In this document: in pieces, positions 51,389 to 62,405 of the stretch
Position numbering within the stretch: the first letter of the stretch is position 1
Layout of the letters: every line of letters starts with the position of its first letter
From: Salipaludibacillus daqingensis
Lineage (GTDB): Bacteria; Bacillota; Bacilli; Bacillales; Salisediminibacteriaceae
Direction of reading: 5' to 3'
Assembly: GCF_029891575.1 (NCBI RefSeq)
Contig: NZ_JARZHF010000008.1
Span: 186,001-250,000, forward strand
DNA length: 64,000 bases
Translations under genes and position numbers: made by a program
Notes under the pieces: model-generated
What the model saw: only the letters and a program-made list of their open reading frames with translations
The model's database searches: none
Told to the model about the DNA's origin: nothing

Positions 51389-52543
51389 CTATTCCAAGAG
51401 TCCGTCTTTTATTTCTTCGATTGCTGCTACTAGTTGGTCCACTTCCTCTTTTGTATTGTATATTCCAAAGCTTGCCCTGATCACTCCTTTATCGCTTGTC
51501 TCATATGATTCATGTGTCAAAGGTGCACAGTGCAATCCTGCTCTTACAGCTATTTGATAATGTTCATCCAATATCATCGCCACTTCTAAACCATCAACAC
51601 CATCTATGTAAAATGACACTACTCCTAAACGGTTCTCTTCTTCTCCGGGTCCAACAATATGGATTCCAGGTAATTTCTTCAATCCTTTTATACAATGTAT
51701 ACTCAAAGATTTTTCGTGTTCGAAAATTGTTGATAAACCTCTCTTCTCCACTTCTTGTATCCCTTTTAATAATCCTGCAATTCCTGGTGTGTTTAATGTT
51801 CCACTTTCCCATCCAGCAGGCCATATTTTTGGTTGTTCAAGTTCTTCAGAATGACTACCTGTACCACCAACATTTATAGGCCTAAGATTAACATGGTTTT
51901 TCACCAGTAACACGCCTACTCCTTGTGGTCCCAGGAGTCCTTTGTGTCCTGGGAAAGCTAACATATCAATATTCATTGCCTCCATGTCTATTGGTAATAC
52001 ACCTGCTGTTTGTGATGCATCTACACAATACATTACTCCAGAGTTTTTTAGGCTCACTCCAATAGATTCAACCGGAATAATTTCACCTGTAACATTTGAT
52101 CCATGAGTTACGATAACTAACTTTGTATTTGATGTAATTTTGTTAAGAATAGCTTCTTCCCATGTTTTTTCGTCTTCGTTTGGCCTTACATAATCGACGA
52201 GTACTCCCTTTTCTTTCTTCAATCTTTCCAGAGGTCTCCTTACAGAGTTATGTTCAAACGTGGTTGCAACAACATGGTCTCCCCTTTTCCACGAAAGACC
52301 ATCAATGGCTTGATTTAACGCTGTTGTAGCATTCAGTGAAAAAACAACTCTATCTACCGATTGATTTCGAAACATTTTTTGGACTTTTTCCCTTGTTTTA
52401 TCAATAACGGCACTAGCGCACTTAGAAAGCTGATGTCCACTTCTCCCTGGATTCGCTCCATATTCATTCACAGCTTTAACCATCGCATCAGCGACGGTTG
52501 TTGGTTTAGGAAAACTCGACGCAGCTTGATCCAAATAAATCAT
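51389..52543 (-). CDS. Cysteine desulfurase family PLP enzyme
   Basis: A 384-residue class V aminotransferase-fold enzyme. MIYLDQAASSFPKPTTVADA opens it, PGHKGLLGPQGVGVL contains the PLP lysine and AGLHCAPLTHE the active cysteine, so sulfur release from cysteine is likely. It resembles the SufS-related Csd proteins of Bacillaceae more than the Suf operon enzyme, and no scaffold gene adjoins; tRNA or sulfur-trafficking use is possible. The ATG at 52543 has GAGGGG 7 bases upstream; another ATG directly precedes it. Confidence 0.88.
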   Translation of the reverse strand: MIYLDQAASSFPKPTTVADAMVKAVNEYGANPGRSGHQLSKCASAVIDKTREKVQKMFRNQSVDRVVFSLNATTALNQAIDGLSWKRGDHVVATTFEHNSVRRPLERLKKEKGVLVDYVRPNEDEKTWEEAILNKITSNTKLVIVTHGSNVTGEIIPVESIGVSLKNSGVMYCVDASQTAGVLPIDMEAMNIDMLAFPGHKGLLGPQGVGVLLVKNHVNLRPINVGGTGSHSEELEQPKIWPAGWESGTLNTPGIAGLLKGIQEVEKRGLSTIFEHEKSLSIHCIKGLKKLPGIHIVGPGEEENRLGVVSFYIDGVDGLEVAMILDEHYQIAVRAGLHCAPLTHESYETSDKGVIRASFGIYNTKEEVDQLVAAIEEIKDGLLE

Positions 52544-52618
52544 CATTCTTCCCCTCTCACCTTGACTAAACGTTTCTTTCACCTATAGACTATCATAATT
52601 ATGATTTCCAATAGACAA

Positions 52619-52650
52619 AAGACGATTCTCCGTGGTTGGAAAATCATCTT
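52619..52650 (-). terminator. Terminator of parA-parB
   Basis: On the minus strand AAGATGATTTTCC pairs with GGAGAATCGTCTT, using two G-T pairs, and is followed by TTGTC. It lies 34 bases after the parB stop. Confidence 0.65.
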
Positions 52651-52683
52651 GTACTTCATACCTATTTAATTATGAGGTTATTT

Positions 52684-53550
52684 TTATATTTTGTCTTCTT
52701 CGGAATGCAATAGCTCAAGGATTCGTTCTAAATCATCGTCAGTAAAGAAATCAATTTCAATTTTCCCTTTGTTCCGTCCTTGTTTAATTTGAACATTCGT
52801 ACCAAAATAAGATTTTAATGTAGCTTCTCGGTCTTTTAGAAATGGAGATAATGATTTTTTCGTCGAATCTGATGTTTCACGTGAAACATTGTCATTCGAT
52901 CGTTGTATCCATTCCTCTAGTTGACGAACACTCATCCGTTCTTTTAACACCTTTTGTATTAATGAAGTTAACTCGTTTCGATCTTTCAACCCCAACAAAG
53001 CTCTTGCATGTCCCATCGATAACTTCCCCTCTGATAAATACTGTTGTGCAATTTGCGGGAGTTGTAGCAAACGAACATGATTTGCTATATAAGGGCGGCT
53101 TTTTCCAAGCTTTTTAGATAATTCTTCTTGAGTGACTTGCAAATGTTCCATTAACTTTTGATATGCTTTTGCTTCTTCTAATGGATTGAGGTTCTCGCGT
53201 TGTAAGTTTTCAATCAACGCTATTTCCATCATTTCATCTTCAGTAAGATCTTTTACAACGGCAGGTACTACTTTTAATTTCGCTTCTTTTGCCGCACGAA
53301 AACGACGTTCACCAACAACAATTTCATAACCTTTAATACTTTTTCTGACGATAAGTGGTTGCAGAATTCCATGTTGTTCAATGGAAACTTTCAGCTCATC
53401 TATGGCTTCTTTCTCAAAAACTTTCCTAGGCTGATAAGGGTTTGGACGTAATTCAGAAACTTTAATTTCTTGAATATTATCCGCTAGTTGTTCGGTGGCA
53501 TCCGCATCAGGAAAAAAAGCACCTATTCCTTTCCCTAATCCTCTAGCCAT
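52684..53550 (-). CDS. parB: ParB-type chromosome partition protein Spo0J
   Basis: The 288-residue CTP-dependent DNA clamp loads at parS sites, organises the origin and recruits SMC. The N-terminal ParB/CTP domain has [19 protein letters not shown], the box [11 protein letters not shown] and [15 protein letters not shown] helix-turn-helix (140-200, with [18 protein letters not shown]) and a dimerisation end follow. A perfect parS lies inside the gene. It overlaps parA by 8 bases. Confidence 0.97.
   Translation of the reverse strand: MARGLGKGIGAFFPDADATEQLADNIQEIKVSELRPNPYQPRKVFEKEAIDELKVSIEQHGILQPLIVRKSIKGYEIVVGERRFRAAKEAKLKVVPAVVKDLTEDEMMEIALIENLQRENLNPLEEAKAYQKLMEHLQVTQEELSKKLGKSRPYIANHVRLLQLPQIAQQYLSEGKLSMGHARALLGLKDRNELTSLIQKVLKERMSVRQLEEWIQRSNDNVSRETSDSTKKSLSPFLKDREATLKSYFGTNVQIKQGRNKGKIEIDFFTDDDLERILELLHSEEDKI
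52873..52888. promoter_or_regulatory. parS site inside parB
   Basis: TGTTTCACGTGAAACA, an exact match to the parS consensus, read through as codons near residue 225 of ParB. B. subtilis also keeps a parS within spo0J. Confidence 0.97.
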
Positions 53551-54304
53551 GCGTCATCACTTCCTTCGCTAATTCTAAATATACTTCTGCACCACGAGAT
53601 TTAGGATCGTATGTAATGATTGGTTTTCCATGACTTGGCGCTTCGCCTAAACGAACATTTCTTGGAATAATCGTTTTAAACACTTTTTCCCGGAAATATT
53701 TTTTGACTTCTTCAATGACTTGGATCCCTAAATTAGTACGAGCATCTAGCATTGTTAGTAATACACCTTCAATTTCTAAATCTTGATTCAAATGTTTTTG
53801 AACTAAGCGAACCGTGTTTAAAAGTTGACTAAGCCCCTCTAGAGCATAATATTCGCATTGCACTGGAATCAAAACGGCATCTGAAGCAGTTAAGGAGTTT
53901 ATTGTTAATAATCCTAGTGATGGTGGACAATCAATAATAATATAATCATAATCGTCTTTTACAGAATCAATCGCTCTTTTTAACCTTACTTCTCTAGATA
54001 TGGTAGGAACCAACTCAATTTCTGCTCCAGCCAATTGTATTGTTGACGGGAGTACAAATAGGTTCTCCACTGCTGTTGGCACAATGACATTTTTCGCTTT
54101 TTGATCTTCCACTAACACATTATAGATACACTCGTCGATCTCACCTTTATCAACACCTATCCCACTCGTAGTATTACCTTGTGGATCAATATCAATAATA
54201 AGAACTTTATTTCCCTCGTGGGCGAGGCAAGCACTTAAATTGACCGATGTTGTTGTTTTTCCTACTCCGCCTTTTTGATTAGCGATGGCTATGACTCTAC
54301 CCAT
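53543..54304 (-). CDS. parA: ParA-type ATPase Soj
   Basis: The 253-residue deviant Walker ATPase starts [20 protein letters not shown] with both signature lysines, and has IIDIDPQGN and [14 protein letters not shown]. It works with ParB on chromosome segregation and also controls DnaA in B. subtilis. The short N-terminus has no repressor domain. It begins the parA-parB pair; a 296-base gap with the noc terminator separates it from noc. Confidence 0.97.
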   Translation of the reverse strand: MGRVIAIANQKGGVGKTTTSVNLSACLAHEGNKVLIIDIDPQGNTTSGIGVDKGEIDECIYNVLVEDQKAKNVIVPTAVENLFVLPSTIQLAGAEIELVPTISREVRLKRAIDSVKDDYDYIIIDCPPSLGLLTINSLTASDAVLIPVQCEYYALEGLSQLLNTVRLVQKHLNQDLEIEGVLLTMLDARTNLGIQVIEEVKKYFREKVFKTIIPRNVRLGEAPSHGKPIITYDPKSRGAEVYLELAKEVMTHG

Positions 54305-54548
54305 CTTGTCACCTACCTAACTGCAAACTCATATTTTATAGTTTATTTCTACTAATCTCTTATGGTAATGCTAAATGTTCCTTCTCTGTTATTCTATCAC
54401 GAAAACGTAAAAGTGGAGAAAATCGTTAAGTAAAAATATTTATTTATGACCTTTGTCTCAAATTTTTATGTTTTGTTTATAAATATAAAGTTTTAAATAG
54501 GTCTGTTGATAGAATATATTGCGAGATTAGTGCCATATACATCCAAAG

Positions 54549-54583
54549 AAAAAACCGTAATCACATCTAGTGCGAAAACGGTT
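54549..54583 (-). terminator. Terminator of noc
   Basis: AACCGT pairs with ACGGTT over a 19-base loop, then TTTTTTCTTT on the minus strand. Confidence 0.7.
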
Positions 54584-54600
54584 CTGCTTCCGTATAACAA

Positions 54601-55452
54601 TTATTTCTTAGGAATCCTAATCGTGAACTGATAGTAATCTTCATGTTCCTCTTCATCTGTATTAATCGTCATTCCCGTTTGAGCTACCATATCAACCGAT
54701 TTACGAATTGTATTCATCGCTAATCTCGTATCTTTAGAAACAGCTTTTCGTATTGGTTTTTTCTTTTTCGGTTGATCTTGCTCTTCAGACAGTTTTTTTA
54801 TTGCTTCTTCCGTTTGTTTCACATTCAATTCTTCTTCTATGATTCTAAAAAGAAGTTTTTCTTGTTTCTCCTGATCTTTCAAACTTATTAATGCCCTAGC
54901 ATGTCTTTCAGAAATTTGGCGATTTAACAATGCATCTTGAATGGACGTAGGTAAGTGAAGTAGTCGCAACTTATTTGCTACGGTTGACTGTCCTTTCCCT
55001 AATCTCTGCGCCAAACTTTCTTGAGTTAAACCATGGAGTTCTAATAATTTTGAGTACGCTGTTGCTTCTTCAATGGAAGTTAACCCTTCTCTTTGCAAAT
55101 TTTCGATAAGCGCAACGGATGCTGTTTTTGTATCATCAAAATCTTTAATAACAGCTGGAATTGTTTCCCAACCTAATTTTGTCACTGCACGCCAACGTCT
55201 TTCACCAGCAATGATTTCATATTTACCATTACGTTCACGTACAACAATTGGTTGAATGATTCCGTGTGTTTGAATAGTCCTAGCTAATTCGTTTATTTTT
55301 TCATCAACAAAAACCGTTCTCGGTTGATATCGATTTGGAACAATTTCAATAATCGGAATTTGTTGTACTTCTTCTTTTTCATTAACAATAATTTCTTCTG
55401 TTTCTTCGTTTTTTTCATTAAGACCAAACAGTTTAGAAAATGATTGTTTCAT
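54601..55452 (-). CDS. noc: Nucleoid occlusion protein Noc
   Basis: The 283-residue ParB paralogue binds its own sites, spreads with CTP and keeps the division septum off the nucleoid. An amphipathic membrane-targeting N-terminus, [11 protein letters not shown], is followed by [25 protein letters not shown] and the [22 protein letters not shown]. The GERRW form and the N-terminal helix separate Noc from Spo0J. No clear perfect Noc site is seen in the window. Confidence 0.96.
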   Translation of the reverse strand: MKQSFSKLFGLNEKNEETEEIIVNEKEEVQQIPIIEIVPNRYQPRTVFVDEKINELARTIQTHGIIQPIVVRERNGKYEIIAGERRWRAVTKLGWETIPAVIKDFDDTKTASVALIENLQREGLTSIEEATAYSKLLELHGLTQESLAQRLGKGQSTVANKLRLLHLPTSIQDALLNRQISERHARALISLKDQEKQEKLLFRIIEEELNVKQTEEAIKKLSEEQDQPKKKKPIRKAVSKDTRLAMNTIRKSVDMVAQTGMTINTDEEEHEDYYQFTIRIPKK

Positions 55453-55773
55453 GGTGGCACCACCTTCAGAAAACTACCTCTCTTTTTCATAAAAAAATAC
55501 CTTAAAGAACAATGGCTAGTGTATTAATCGTAATTTTTTCTTTTAAGTATTTGCTCTGTTATCGTTCCATAAAAATCTATGAGCCGCCTGTGGGAAAATC
55601 ATCGTCTGAAGATCCCAAAGGATAATTTTTTCCAAGGAATGAGATGTCCGTGGCAAGCGAGTGTGATTTCTAAAAACAACACAAGATTTACTAGAGCCTA
55701 ATGATTAGCCTTTGTCTTTTCAATATCATTATTGAAAAACAGAAATGATATGACTTTGTCACTGAACCATGAT

Positions 55774-55789
55774 TGTTTCACGTGAAACA
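55774..55789. promoter_or_regulatory. parS site between noc and rsmG
   Basis: Exact TGTTTCACGTGAAACA. The symmetry continues for five more bases on each side (55769-55794), so the dyad is 26 bases long. Confidence 0.97.
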
Positions 55790-55944
55790 ATCATCATGAA
55801 GAACGAAGTTACTAAGCGTTCATACGGTTATAATTTTCCTCGCATGTATAGTATACGTGAGAATGGAGAAATCTTCTATAATAAATTGATAGATTCAGAT
55901 AGAAATCTATCAGTTTAATAAGGGATTGTTTCAATCTATGTAGA

Positions 55945-55985
55945 AACGATGAAGTTTTAACTAGAAAACTTAAAACCTCATCGTT
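55945..55985 (-). terminator. Terminator of mnmE-mnmG-rsmG
   Basis: AACGATGAGGTTTTAA pairs with TTAAAACTTCATCGTT with one G-T step and a 9-base loop; a weak T stretch follows on the minus strand. Confidence 0.7.
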
Positions 55986-56062
55986 CATTATAACTCTCAT
56001 TCGTTTTCTACCCAATTCCTTGGTCATCTTATTGTTACAAACACCGTTAACTTTTGAAAAGG

Positions 56063-56779
56063 TTATATTAACGGCTGTTTGTTTGGTGTTCCTGGTTTTC
56101 GAGGATACGATTTAGGTGTGTTCTTTTCCTTTCTAACTACAATAATCGATCGCTCACTTTTTTCAATCGGTAGTTGAAAATCATACTTGTTCTCTAATTT
56201 TCCACCTAATAATGAGATTGCCTTTGAAGACTGCGCTAATTCATCTTCCGCTCCTGCACCCTTCATGGCAATGAAACGACCATTTTTCTTCACAAAAGGT
56301 AAACAAAGTTCTGTCAATACTGGTAACCTAGCGACCGCTCGTGAAATAGCCATATCATATTGTTCTCGTTGGTCTTTCTTTTTTGCGAATTGTTCTGCCC
56401 TATCATGATAAAAGGAAACACCTTTCAAATCCAGTTCTTCAGCTAACGCATTTAAAAATGTGATCCGCTTGTTCAACGAGTCCACTATTGTTACATGAAT
56501 CTGTGGGAAACAAATTTTCAACGGAAGACTTGGAAAACCTGCTCCTGCCCCAATATCAATTACGTTCATCGATTTATCAAATTTATCATAAAAAGCAACA
56601 GTGATAGAATCAAAAAAATGTTTTAAATACACTTCTTTTTTCTCCGTAATCGCTGTTAAATTCATTTTTTCATTCCACTCAACTAATACTTCATAGTACC
56701 GGTTGAATTGAGCCATTTGTTCGTTTGATAGTAAAATTCCTTCTGCTTCAAGAGAATCACGAAACTGCGCTTCATTCAT
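56063..56779 (-). CDS. rsmG: 16S rRNA (guanine527-N7)-methyltransferase
   Basis: The 238-residue SAM enzyme (GidB) methylates G527 of 16S rRNA, with loss giving low-level streptomycin resistance in other bacteria. [19 protein letters not shown] and [17 protein letters not shown] (SAM loop) are clear, plus [12 protein letters not shown]. The ATG at 56779 has AGAGGTG upstream; the open frame continues to 56887 inside mnmG but without a start site. It follows mnmG by 25 bases. Confidence 0.96.
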   Translation of the reverse strand: MNEAQFRDSLEAEGILLSNEQMAQFNRYYEVLVEWNEKMNLTAITEKKEVYLKHFFDSITVAFYDKFDKSMNVIDIGAGAGFPSLPLKICFPQIHVTIVDSLNKRITFLNALAEELDLKGVSFYHDRAEQFAKKKDQREQYDMAISRAVARLPVLTELCLPFVKKNGRFIAMKGAGAEDELAQSSKAISLLGGKLENKYDFQLPIEKSERSIIVVRKEKNTPKSYPRKPGTPNKQPLI

Positions 56780-56804
56780 TTCATCTTCACCTCTTTGGGT
56801 CACT

Positions 56805-58700
56805 TTACGCTTCTGTTTGACCGACTTTTTGTAACTTTCCTTGTTCCATATATACATGTAGGACAGATACATCAGCAGGATTAACACCAGAAACCCGAGA
56901 TGCTTGAGCCATCGACAGTGGACGAACTTCCGCTAGTTTTTGTCTCGCTTCCATGGCAATTCCCTTGATCGACATGTAGTCCAAGTCTTCAGGAAGTTTT
57001 TTATTTTCCATCTTTTTCAGCTTGCCTACTTGTTCTAATTGTTTGGAAATATATCCTTTATATTTTACTTGAATTTCTACTTGTTCAGCAACATCTGCAT
57101 CAAGAACCTTCTCTGCTGGAGCTAATTTGATGATATCAGCATATGTTAATTCAGGTCTCTTCAATAAAACATCTGCATGATACGCTTCTTTCAATGCTGC
57201 AGCACCAGCCTGTTTCATTACTTCTTGTGCATCATCCGTCACTTTGATCATCGTTTTTTCCAAACGTTTTATTTCAGCCGAGATTTCTTCTTTTTTCGTA
57301 ATAAAACGATTATAACGCTCTTCTGAGATAAGACCAATATCATACCCTTTTTCCGTAAGTCGAAGATCTGCGTTATCATGACGCAATAGTAACCGGTATT
57401 CTGCTCGTGACGTTAATAAACGGTAAGGTTCATTTGTCCCTTTCGTAACTAAATCATCAATTAATACACCTATATAAGCATCTGAACGATCAAGAATCAT
57501 CGGTTCTGCGTGCTGCACTTTCCTTGCAGCATTGATACCTGCCATCAACCCTTGTCCTGCTGCTTCTTCATACCCACTCGTACCGTTAATTTGTCCAGCA
57601 GTAAACAATCCACTGATCTTCTTGGTTTCTAATGACGGCCAAAGTTGAGTTGGAACGATCGCATCATACTCTATTGCATAACCTGGACGCATCATCCGTA
57701 CATTTTGTAGTCCTGGAATTGTCTTTAAAATATTGTGCTGAACGTCTTCAGGTAGACTTGTAGATAATCCTTGTACATAGACTTCCTTTGTATTCCTACC
57801 TTCTGGTTCTAGGAAGATTTGGTGACGTGGTTTATCATTAAATCGAACGACTTTATCTTCAATGGACGGACAATAACGTGGACCAGTTCCTTCAATCATT
57901 CCTGAGTACATAGGTGATCGACTCAAGTTGTTATTAATCAAATCATGCGTTTCTCCGTTTGTATAAGTTAGCCAACATGGAAGTTGATCTGTAATAAATT
58001 TCGTTGTTTCAAAGGAAAATGCTCGAGGAACATCATCTCCAGGTTGAATTTCCGTTTGAGTATAATCAATCGTTTGTCCATTAACACGAGGAGGCGTCCC
58101 TGTTTTAAAGCGAACCATTTCAAATCCTAAATCTTTCAAATTATAGGAAAGATTTACAGATGGTTGCATGTTGTTTGGACCACTTTCGTAGGATAAGTCA
58201 CCAAGAATGACTTTCCCACGTAGATATGTTCCTGTTGTCACAACGACGGCTTTTGCATGGTACTCCGCACCGGTTTGGGTAATGACTCCTTTTATCTCAC
58301 CATCTTCTACCATTAATTCCTCTACCATTCCTTGGCGGAGCAACAAATTTTCTGTCTCTTCGATCGTTTGTTTCATCTCGTGTTGATAGGAGAATTTATC
58401 AGCCTGCGCCCGCAATGCACGAACCGCTGGCCCTTTTCCAGTATTAAGCATACGCATCTGTATATGAGTTTTATCAATATTGCGCGCCATTTCGCCGCCC
58501 AATGCATCCATTTCTCTTACAACAATCCCTTTAGCCGGGCCACCCACAGAAGGGTTACAAGGCATATAAGCGACTGCATCTAAATTTAATGTTAACATCA
58601 ATGTGTTTGCGCCCATTCGAGCCGATGCAAGACCTGCTTCCACGCCTGCATGACCCGCTCCGATGACAATCACATCAAATTCTCCACCATGGTAACTCAT
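56805..58700 (-). CDS. mnmG: tRNA uridine-5-carboxymethylaminomethyl modification enzyme MnmG
   Basis: The 631-residue FAD protein (GidA) forms, with MnmE, the cmnm5U34 modification of tRNAs. [20 protein letters not shown] is the FAD site, and [21 protein letters not shown] and [16 protein letters not shown] follow. The C-terminal helical domain ends [14 protein letters not shown] choose the ATG at 58700, 8 bases after AAAGGAGG; the ATG two codons earlier overlaps the site region too closely. mnmE is 180 bases upstream. Confidence 0.96.
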   Translation of the reverse strand: MSYHGGEFDVIVIGAGHAGVEAGLASARMGANTLMLTLNLDAVAYMPCNPSVGGPAKGIVVREMDALGGEMARNIDKTHIQMRMLNTGKGPAVRALRAQADKFSYQHEMKQTIEETENLLLRQGMVEELMVEDGEIKGVITQTGAEYHAKAVVVTTGTYLRGKVILGDLSYESGPNNMQPSVNLSYNLKDLGFEMVRFKTGTPPRVNGQTIDYTQTEIQPGDDVPRAFSFETTKFITDQLPCWLTYTNGETHDLINNNLSRSPMYSGMIEGTGPRYCPSIEDKVVRFNDKPRHQIFLEPEGRNTKEVYVQGLSTSLPEDVQHNILKTIPGLQNVRMMRPGYAIEYDAIVPTQLWPSLETKKISGLFTAGQINGTSGYEEAAGQGLMAGINAARKVQHAEPMILDRSDAYIGVLIDDLVTKGTNEPYRLLTSRAEYRLLLRHDNADLRLTEKGYDIGLISEERYNRFITKKEEISAEIKRLEKTMIKVTDDAQEVMKQAGAAALKEAYHADVLLKRPELTYADIIKLAPAEKVLDADVAEQVEIQVKYKGYISKQLEQVGKLKKMENKKLPEDLDYMSIKGIAMEARQKLAEVRPLSMAQASRVSGVNPADVSVLHVYMEQGKLQKVGQTEA

Positions 58701-58882
58701 CGCCATTTCCTCCTTTATTTTATTGCTCTGTTGTCGTTCCCTGTTGTTATTGAATAATCAACTATAAACTTTAACAGAGGTTGAACCGTGCCAACATTCG
58801 CACGATCCATCTATTGTCTTTAAGCATATAAAACTAATATATTTAACCATTTTCAATCCTAAAATCCTTCTATTCTTGCTGT

Positions 58883-60259
58883 CTATTTTCCTAAACAAAA
58901 TTGTGCAAACAACTGATCAATCAAGCTTTCATGGACACTATCACCGATCACTTCACCGAGAAGTTCCCACCCTTTAGTAATATCTATTTGAACCATATCG
59001 ACGGGCATTCCCGCTTCCACTGCTTCTAGTGCATCTTCGACCGATTTCTTCGCTTGGTTTAACAAAGCAATATGGCGAGAATTGGAGACATAAGACATAT
59101 CCCCAGTCTCTAGGTCTCCTTGGAAAAATAGATCTCTAATTGCTTCCTCTAATTCGTCGACCCCTTCATCCATTAGCAAAGATGTAGTAACAACAGGTCG
59201 CTCTCCTGCAAGATTTCGAACTTTACTCATATCAATATTATCAACTAAATCTGTTTTATTGACGATTATAATCGTATCATGTTCGTCAGATAACTCGAAC
59301 AACTCCTGATCCGATTCAGTTAGTGGTTCATTATGGTTTAACACGAGCAACACAAGTTCCGCATCTTTAATAACTTTTCGTGATCTCTCTACACCAAGTT
59401 TCTCAACAATATCCTCTGTATCTCTTATTCCAGCCGTATCTAGAAGTCGTAACGGAACACCTCGAACATTGACATATTCCTCAATCACATCTCTCGTTGT
59501 CCCTGGAATTTCTGTAACAATCGCTTTATTTTCGTGAACAAGACTGTTTAATAAGGAGGATTTACCGACATTAGGTCGCCCGATAATGACTGTTGATAAA
59601 CCTTCGCGAAGTATTTTACCTTGCTGTGCCGTTTGAAGTAAACGGTCAATCTCTTTCATGACAAAGGTTCCTTTTTCTTGTAGGATCTCTAACGTCATTT
59701 CCTCTGCATCATATTCTGGATAGTCAATATTCACTTCAACATGCGCTACCGTCTCTAGCAAAGCCTGTCTCAACGTTTGGATTCTCTTAGATAACTTCCC
59801 TTCCACTTGATTCATAGCAACATTCATAGCCCGATCGGTTTTCGCTCTGATCAAATCCATGACCCCTTCAGCCTGGGAAAGGTCAATACGTCCATTCATG
59901 AAAGCACGTTTCGTGAATTCTCCTGGTTCAGCTAAACGTGCTCCTTCATTTAAAACGAGTTGAAGAACACGATTTACAGAAGTTAGTCCTCCATGGCAAT
60001 TTATCTCTACCATGTTTTCCTTCGTATATGTTCTTGGCTCCTTCAAAACGGAAACCATTACTTCTTCTGTTACTTCCCCTGTACTCGGTTCGATAATATG
60101 ACCATAATTTATCGTATGGCTTTCCACTTCGCTCAACGTCATCTTACCTTTATATAAACGATCAGCTACTTCGATCGCATCTTTCCCACTAACACGAACG
60201 ATACCGATAGCTCCCTCCCCCATTGGAGTGGAAATAGCTGCAATTGTATCAATGTCCAT
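58883..60259 (-). CDS. mnmE: tRNA modification GTPase MnmE (TrmE)
   Basis: The 458-residue protein pairs with MnmG. The N-terminal folate-binding domain begins [20 protein letters not shown]. The G domain sits in the helical part with [30 protein letters not shown] and NKTD. The C-terminal catalytic motif is FCLGK. Every key motif is kept. GGAGG precedes the ATG. The upstream gap has three DnaA boxes, as reported for B. subtilis trmE. Confidence 0.97.
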   Translation of the reverse strand: MDIDTIAAISTPMGEGAIGIVRVSGKDAIEVADRLYKGKMTLSEVESHTINYGHIIEPSTGEVTEEVMVSVLKEPRTYTKENMVEINCHGGLTSVNRVLQLVLNEGARLAEPGEFTKRAFMNGRIDLSQAEGVMDLIRAKTDRAMNVAMNQVEGKLSKRIQTLRQALLETVAHVEVNIDYPEYDAEEMTLEILQEKGTFVMKEIDRLLQTAQQGKILREGLSTVIIGRPNVGKSSLLNSLVHENKAIVTEIPGTTRDVIEEYVNVRGVPLRLLDTAGIRDTEDIVEKLGVERSRKVIKDAELVLLVLNHNEPLTESDQELFELSDEHDTIIIVNKTDLVDNIDMSKVRNLAGERPVVTTSLLMDEGVDELEEAIRDLFFQGDLETGDMSYVSNSRHIALLNQAKKSVEDALEAVEAGMPVDMVQIDITKGWELLGEVIGDSVHESLIDQLFAQFCLGK

Positions 60260-60423
60260 TGTGTTTCCTCCTTTCTACGAAATCATTCTTCATTTCTATA
60301 TAAAAATTGGATATAGTTCCCTATTTATTAGCTCATCTTTTTTTGATTCCAGTTAATTAGAATAACACAAAGCATCCCCATAAGAAAGGGAATCAATTCC
60401 CTTTTCATCCATTTATACGTAAC

Positions 60424-60553
60424 TTATCCACAGTATTTTTACAATAGAACGTTTCTCTTACTAATACTATTCACATGTGAACAACTAATAAAGGTTGCTT
60501 CACGATTATCCACAATATAAGCCTAACATTCAAGTTTTCTTCTTTGTGGATAA
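60424..60553. promoter_or_regulatory. DnaA-box cluster upstream of mnmE
   Basis: Three perfect boxes: TTATCCACA at 60424-60432 and 60507-60515 on the plus strand and 60545-60553 on the minus strand. They occupy the 367-base gap 60260-60626, which otherwise holds the jag terminator and a small AAAGGGAAT/ATTCCCTTT dyad at about 60385-60408. Confidence 0.7.
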
Positions 60554-60557
60554 ATAA

Positions 60558-60600
60558 AAAACCAGGTTATTTTCGGATACGATCCAAAATAACCTGGTTT
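60558..60600 (-). terminator. Terminator of yidC-jag
   Basis: AAACCAGGTTATTTT pairs perfectly with its complement around a 12-base loop; five T on the minus strand. Confidence 0.92.
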
Positions 60601-60626
60601 GATACCGTTTATCTAAGTTGACTGAA

Positions 60627-61244
60627 TCATTTAGGTACAACGACAATTCGTCGATGAGGTTCTGCTCCATCTGAGTAAGTAGAAACACCTTTTACGTTTT
60701 GCAAAGCAGTATGAATGATTTTTCGTTCATGAGCATTCATTGGTTCCAAACGCACCTCGCGTTTCGTGCGGAGTGCCTTGTTACTAAGACGCTGAGCCAA
60801 TGTTTCAAGGGCTTCTCTACGTCGCTCACGATATCCTTCTGCATCGAGATGAATGCGGAGATAGCTTTCAGACTGACGATTGGCTACTAGATTGACAAGG
60901 TATTGCAAGGAATCAAGTGTTTGACCGCGCTTTCCAATTAAAACTCCAATATCCACACCTGAAATATCTAAATAAATACCTTCTGGGCGTTCTTGCTTTT
61001 CGACACTTGCCGAAATCCCCATTTTATCAATCGTTTCTCTTAAAAATATCATAGCTTCTTTTAAAGGATCGGGTTTGACCTTCACTTCAACGACAGCTGG
61101 TTTTCCACCTATTAGTCCTAGAAAACCTTTTTGAGGTTCTTCAACAACAAGAATATCTACTTGATCTTTAGCTACTTCAAGTCTTTGTAAACCTATCTCA
61201 ACTGCTTCATCTACCGTTTTCCCTGATACAGTCACTTTTTTCAC
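60627..61244 (-). CDS. jag: Jag/KhpB RNA-binding protein (SpoIIIJ-associated)
   Basis: The 205-residue protein has a Jag N-domain (1-50, VTVSGKTVDEAVEIGLQRLE), a KH domain (75-150, with IGKRGQTLDSLQYLVN) and an R3H domain (about 155-205, ending MNAHERKIIHTALQNVKG and RRIVVV). It binds RNA together with KhpA in other Firmicutes and affects division and envelope genes. It overlaps yidC by 4 bases, which fits the name SpoIIIJ-associated. Confidence 0.96.
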   Translation of the reverse strand: MKKVTVSGKTVDEAVEIGLQRLEVAKDQVDILVVEEPQKGFLGLIGGKPAVVEVKVKPDPLKEAMIFLRETIDKMGISASVEKQERPEGIYLDISGVDIGVLIGKRGQTLDSLQYLVNLVANRQSESYLRIHLDAEGYRERRREALETLAQRLSNKALRTKREVRLEPMNAHERKIIHTALQNVKGVSTYSDGAEPHRRIVVVPK

Positions 61245-62041
61245 TTTTTATTCGCTCCCCCTGTTGTAGCTTCGTTACTCTTTCCAACATTTGGTCCAGT
61301 AATAAAGTAGGTTTGAATAATCATAAACAAGTTACCGATAACCCAGTATAGTGCTAATGCAGATGGGAAAAATGCTGCGAAAGCGATAATCATAATCGGC
61401 ATGATGTACATTAACGCACGCATTTGAGGATTGTCTTGAACCATCATCATTTTTTGTTGAATAAATGTGGTTGCCCCTGCAACAAGCGGTAAAATAAAAT
61501 ATGGATCGGCACTACCTAGTTCGAACCATAAAAATTCTTGCGGTGCTCCTGTATAACTTGGATCAACATCCGGATTAATTTGTGGAGTTCGGATAATCGC
61601 ATGATAAAACGCAATTAAAATCGGCATTTGAATTAATATCGGAAAACAACCAGCTAAAGGGTTTACTTTGTGCTCTTGGAATAACCCCATCATTTCTTGC
61701 TGAAGCTTCTGTTGTGTTTGTTGATCTTTCGCACTGTATTTTTCACGAAGTTCTTTCATTTGTGGTTGCAGTGCTTGCATTGCTTTTGTACTCTTTGTTT
61801 GCTTAATCATCAATGGCAAAATTAATACACGAAGTAAAATCGTGACGATAATTATTGCCAAACCGTAACTGTTCCCTAATGCTTCCGCAATACTTGTCAT
61901 GAGCCATGACAGCGGATAAACAAAAAAGGAATCCCATATACCACCATTATCTTCCTTAATTGGTTGGTCAATGTTAAAACAACCTGTCATAACGACCATC
62001 AAACCAATTAACAGTGCAACTAAACCTAATTTCCTTGCCAC
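61241..62041 (-). CDS. yidC: Membrane protein insertase YidC1 (SpoIIIJ)
   Basis: The 266-residue insertase has a lipoprotein signal ending VVMTGC (Cys21), then five membrane helices of the YidC/Oxa1 fold with the conserved region LPLMIKQTKSTKAMQALQPQ. The cytosolic hairpin (QQTQQKLQQEMMGLFQEHKV) is followed by NPLAGCFPILIQMPIL. It inserts membrane proteins, and the SpoIIIJ form is needed during spore formation. The oriC-adjacent place next to jag identifies the SpoIIIJ copy. Confidence 0.96.
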   Translation of the reverse strand: MARKLGLVALLIGLMVVMTGCFNIDQPIKEDNGGIWDSFFVYPLSWLMTSIAEALGNSYGLAIIIVTILLRVLILPLMIKQTKSTKAMQALQPQMKELREKYSAKDQQTQQKLQQEMMGLFQEHKVNPLAGCFPILIQMPILIAFYHAIIRTPQINPDVDPSYTGAPQEFLWFELGSADPYFILPLVAGATTFIQQKMMMVQDNPQMRALMYIMPIMIIAFAAFFPSALALYWVIGNLFMIIQTYFITGPNVGKSNEATTGGANKK

Positions 62042-62169
62042 TTCAAGGTCCTCCTATCTCTTTCCTATCATCATTAATATATAATAACGTCATCCAAACA
62101 AGTCTTCATTTCTAGTATTTCTAGTTTTAATGTTTGTAAACCTTCTTTGGAATGACCGAAATAACTAAT

Positions 62170-62394
62170 TTATTTTTTACGTTTCTCTGGAACTGGATCA
62201 ATTCCTCCAGGATGAAATGGGTGACATTTCACAATCCGCCTTACAGTCAACCAACTACCCTTTAGAAAACCAAATCTTTTCAGTGATTCAATTCCATAGT
62301 GGGAACAAGTTGGATAAAATCGGCAACTAGGGGGAGTAAATCTAGAAATCCACCTTTGATAAAAGCGAATAATTCCAATAAAGATCCATTTCAT
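62170..62394 (-). CDS. yidD: Membrane protein insertion efficiency factor YidD
   Basis: The 74-residue protein starts [20 protein letters not shown] and has [20 protein letters not shown] with three conserved cysteines, then [14 protein letters not shown]. It helps YidC in ways not fully understood. The gene lies between rnpA and yidC, 11 bases after rnpA, the usual order. Confidence 0.96.
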   Translation of the reverse strand: MKWIFIGIIRFYQRWISRFTPPSCRFYPTCSHYGIESLKRFGFLKGSWLTVRRIVKCHPFHPGGIDPVPEKRKK

Positions 62395-62405
62395 ATGGAT
62401 TCACC

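Larger units (their letters stand above)
55453..56062. other. noc-rsmG intergenic region with parS and hairpins
   Basis: 610 bases without a convincing gene. It holds the second parS (55774), an ATTGATAGATT/AATCTATCAGT hairpin (about 55884-55916) and the rsmG terminator (55945-55985). The long open frame at 55812-56027 runs through these hairpins and has no start site. Confidence 0.6.

Noticed and set aside
55812-56027. 71-codon minus-strand frame between noc and rsmG
   Set aside because: It spans three hairpins including the rsmG terminator and lacks a start site.
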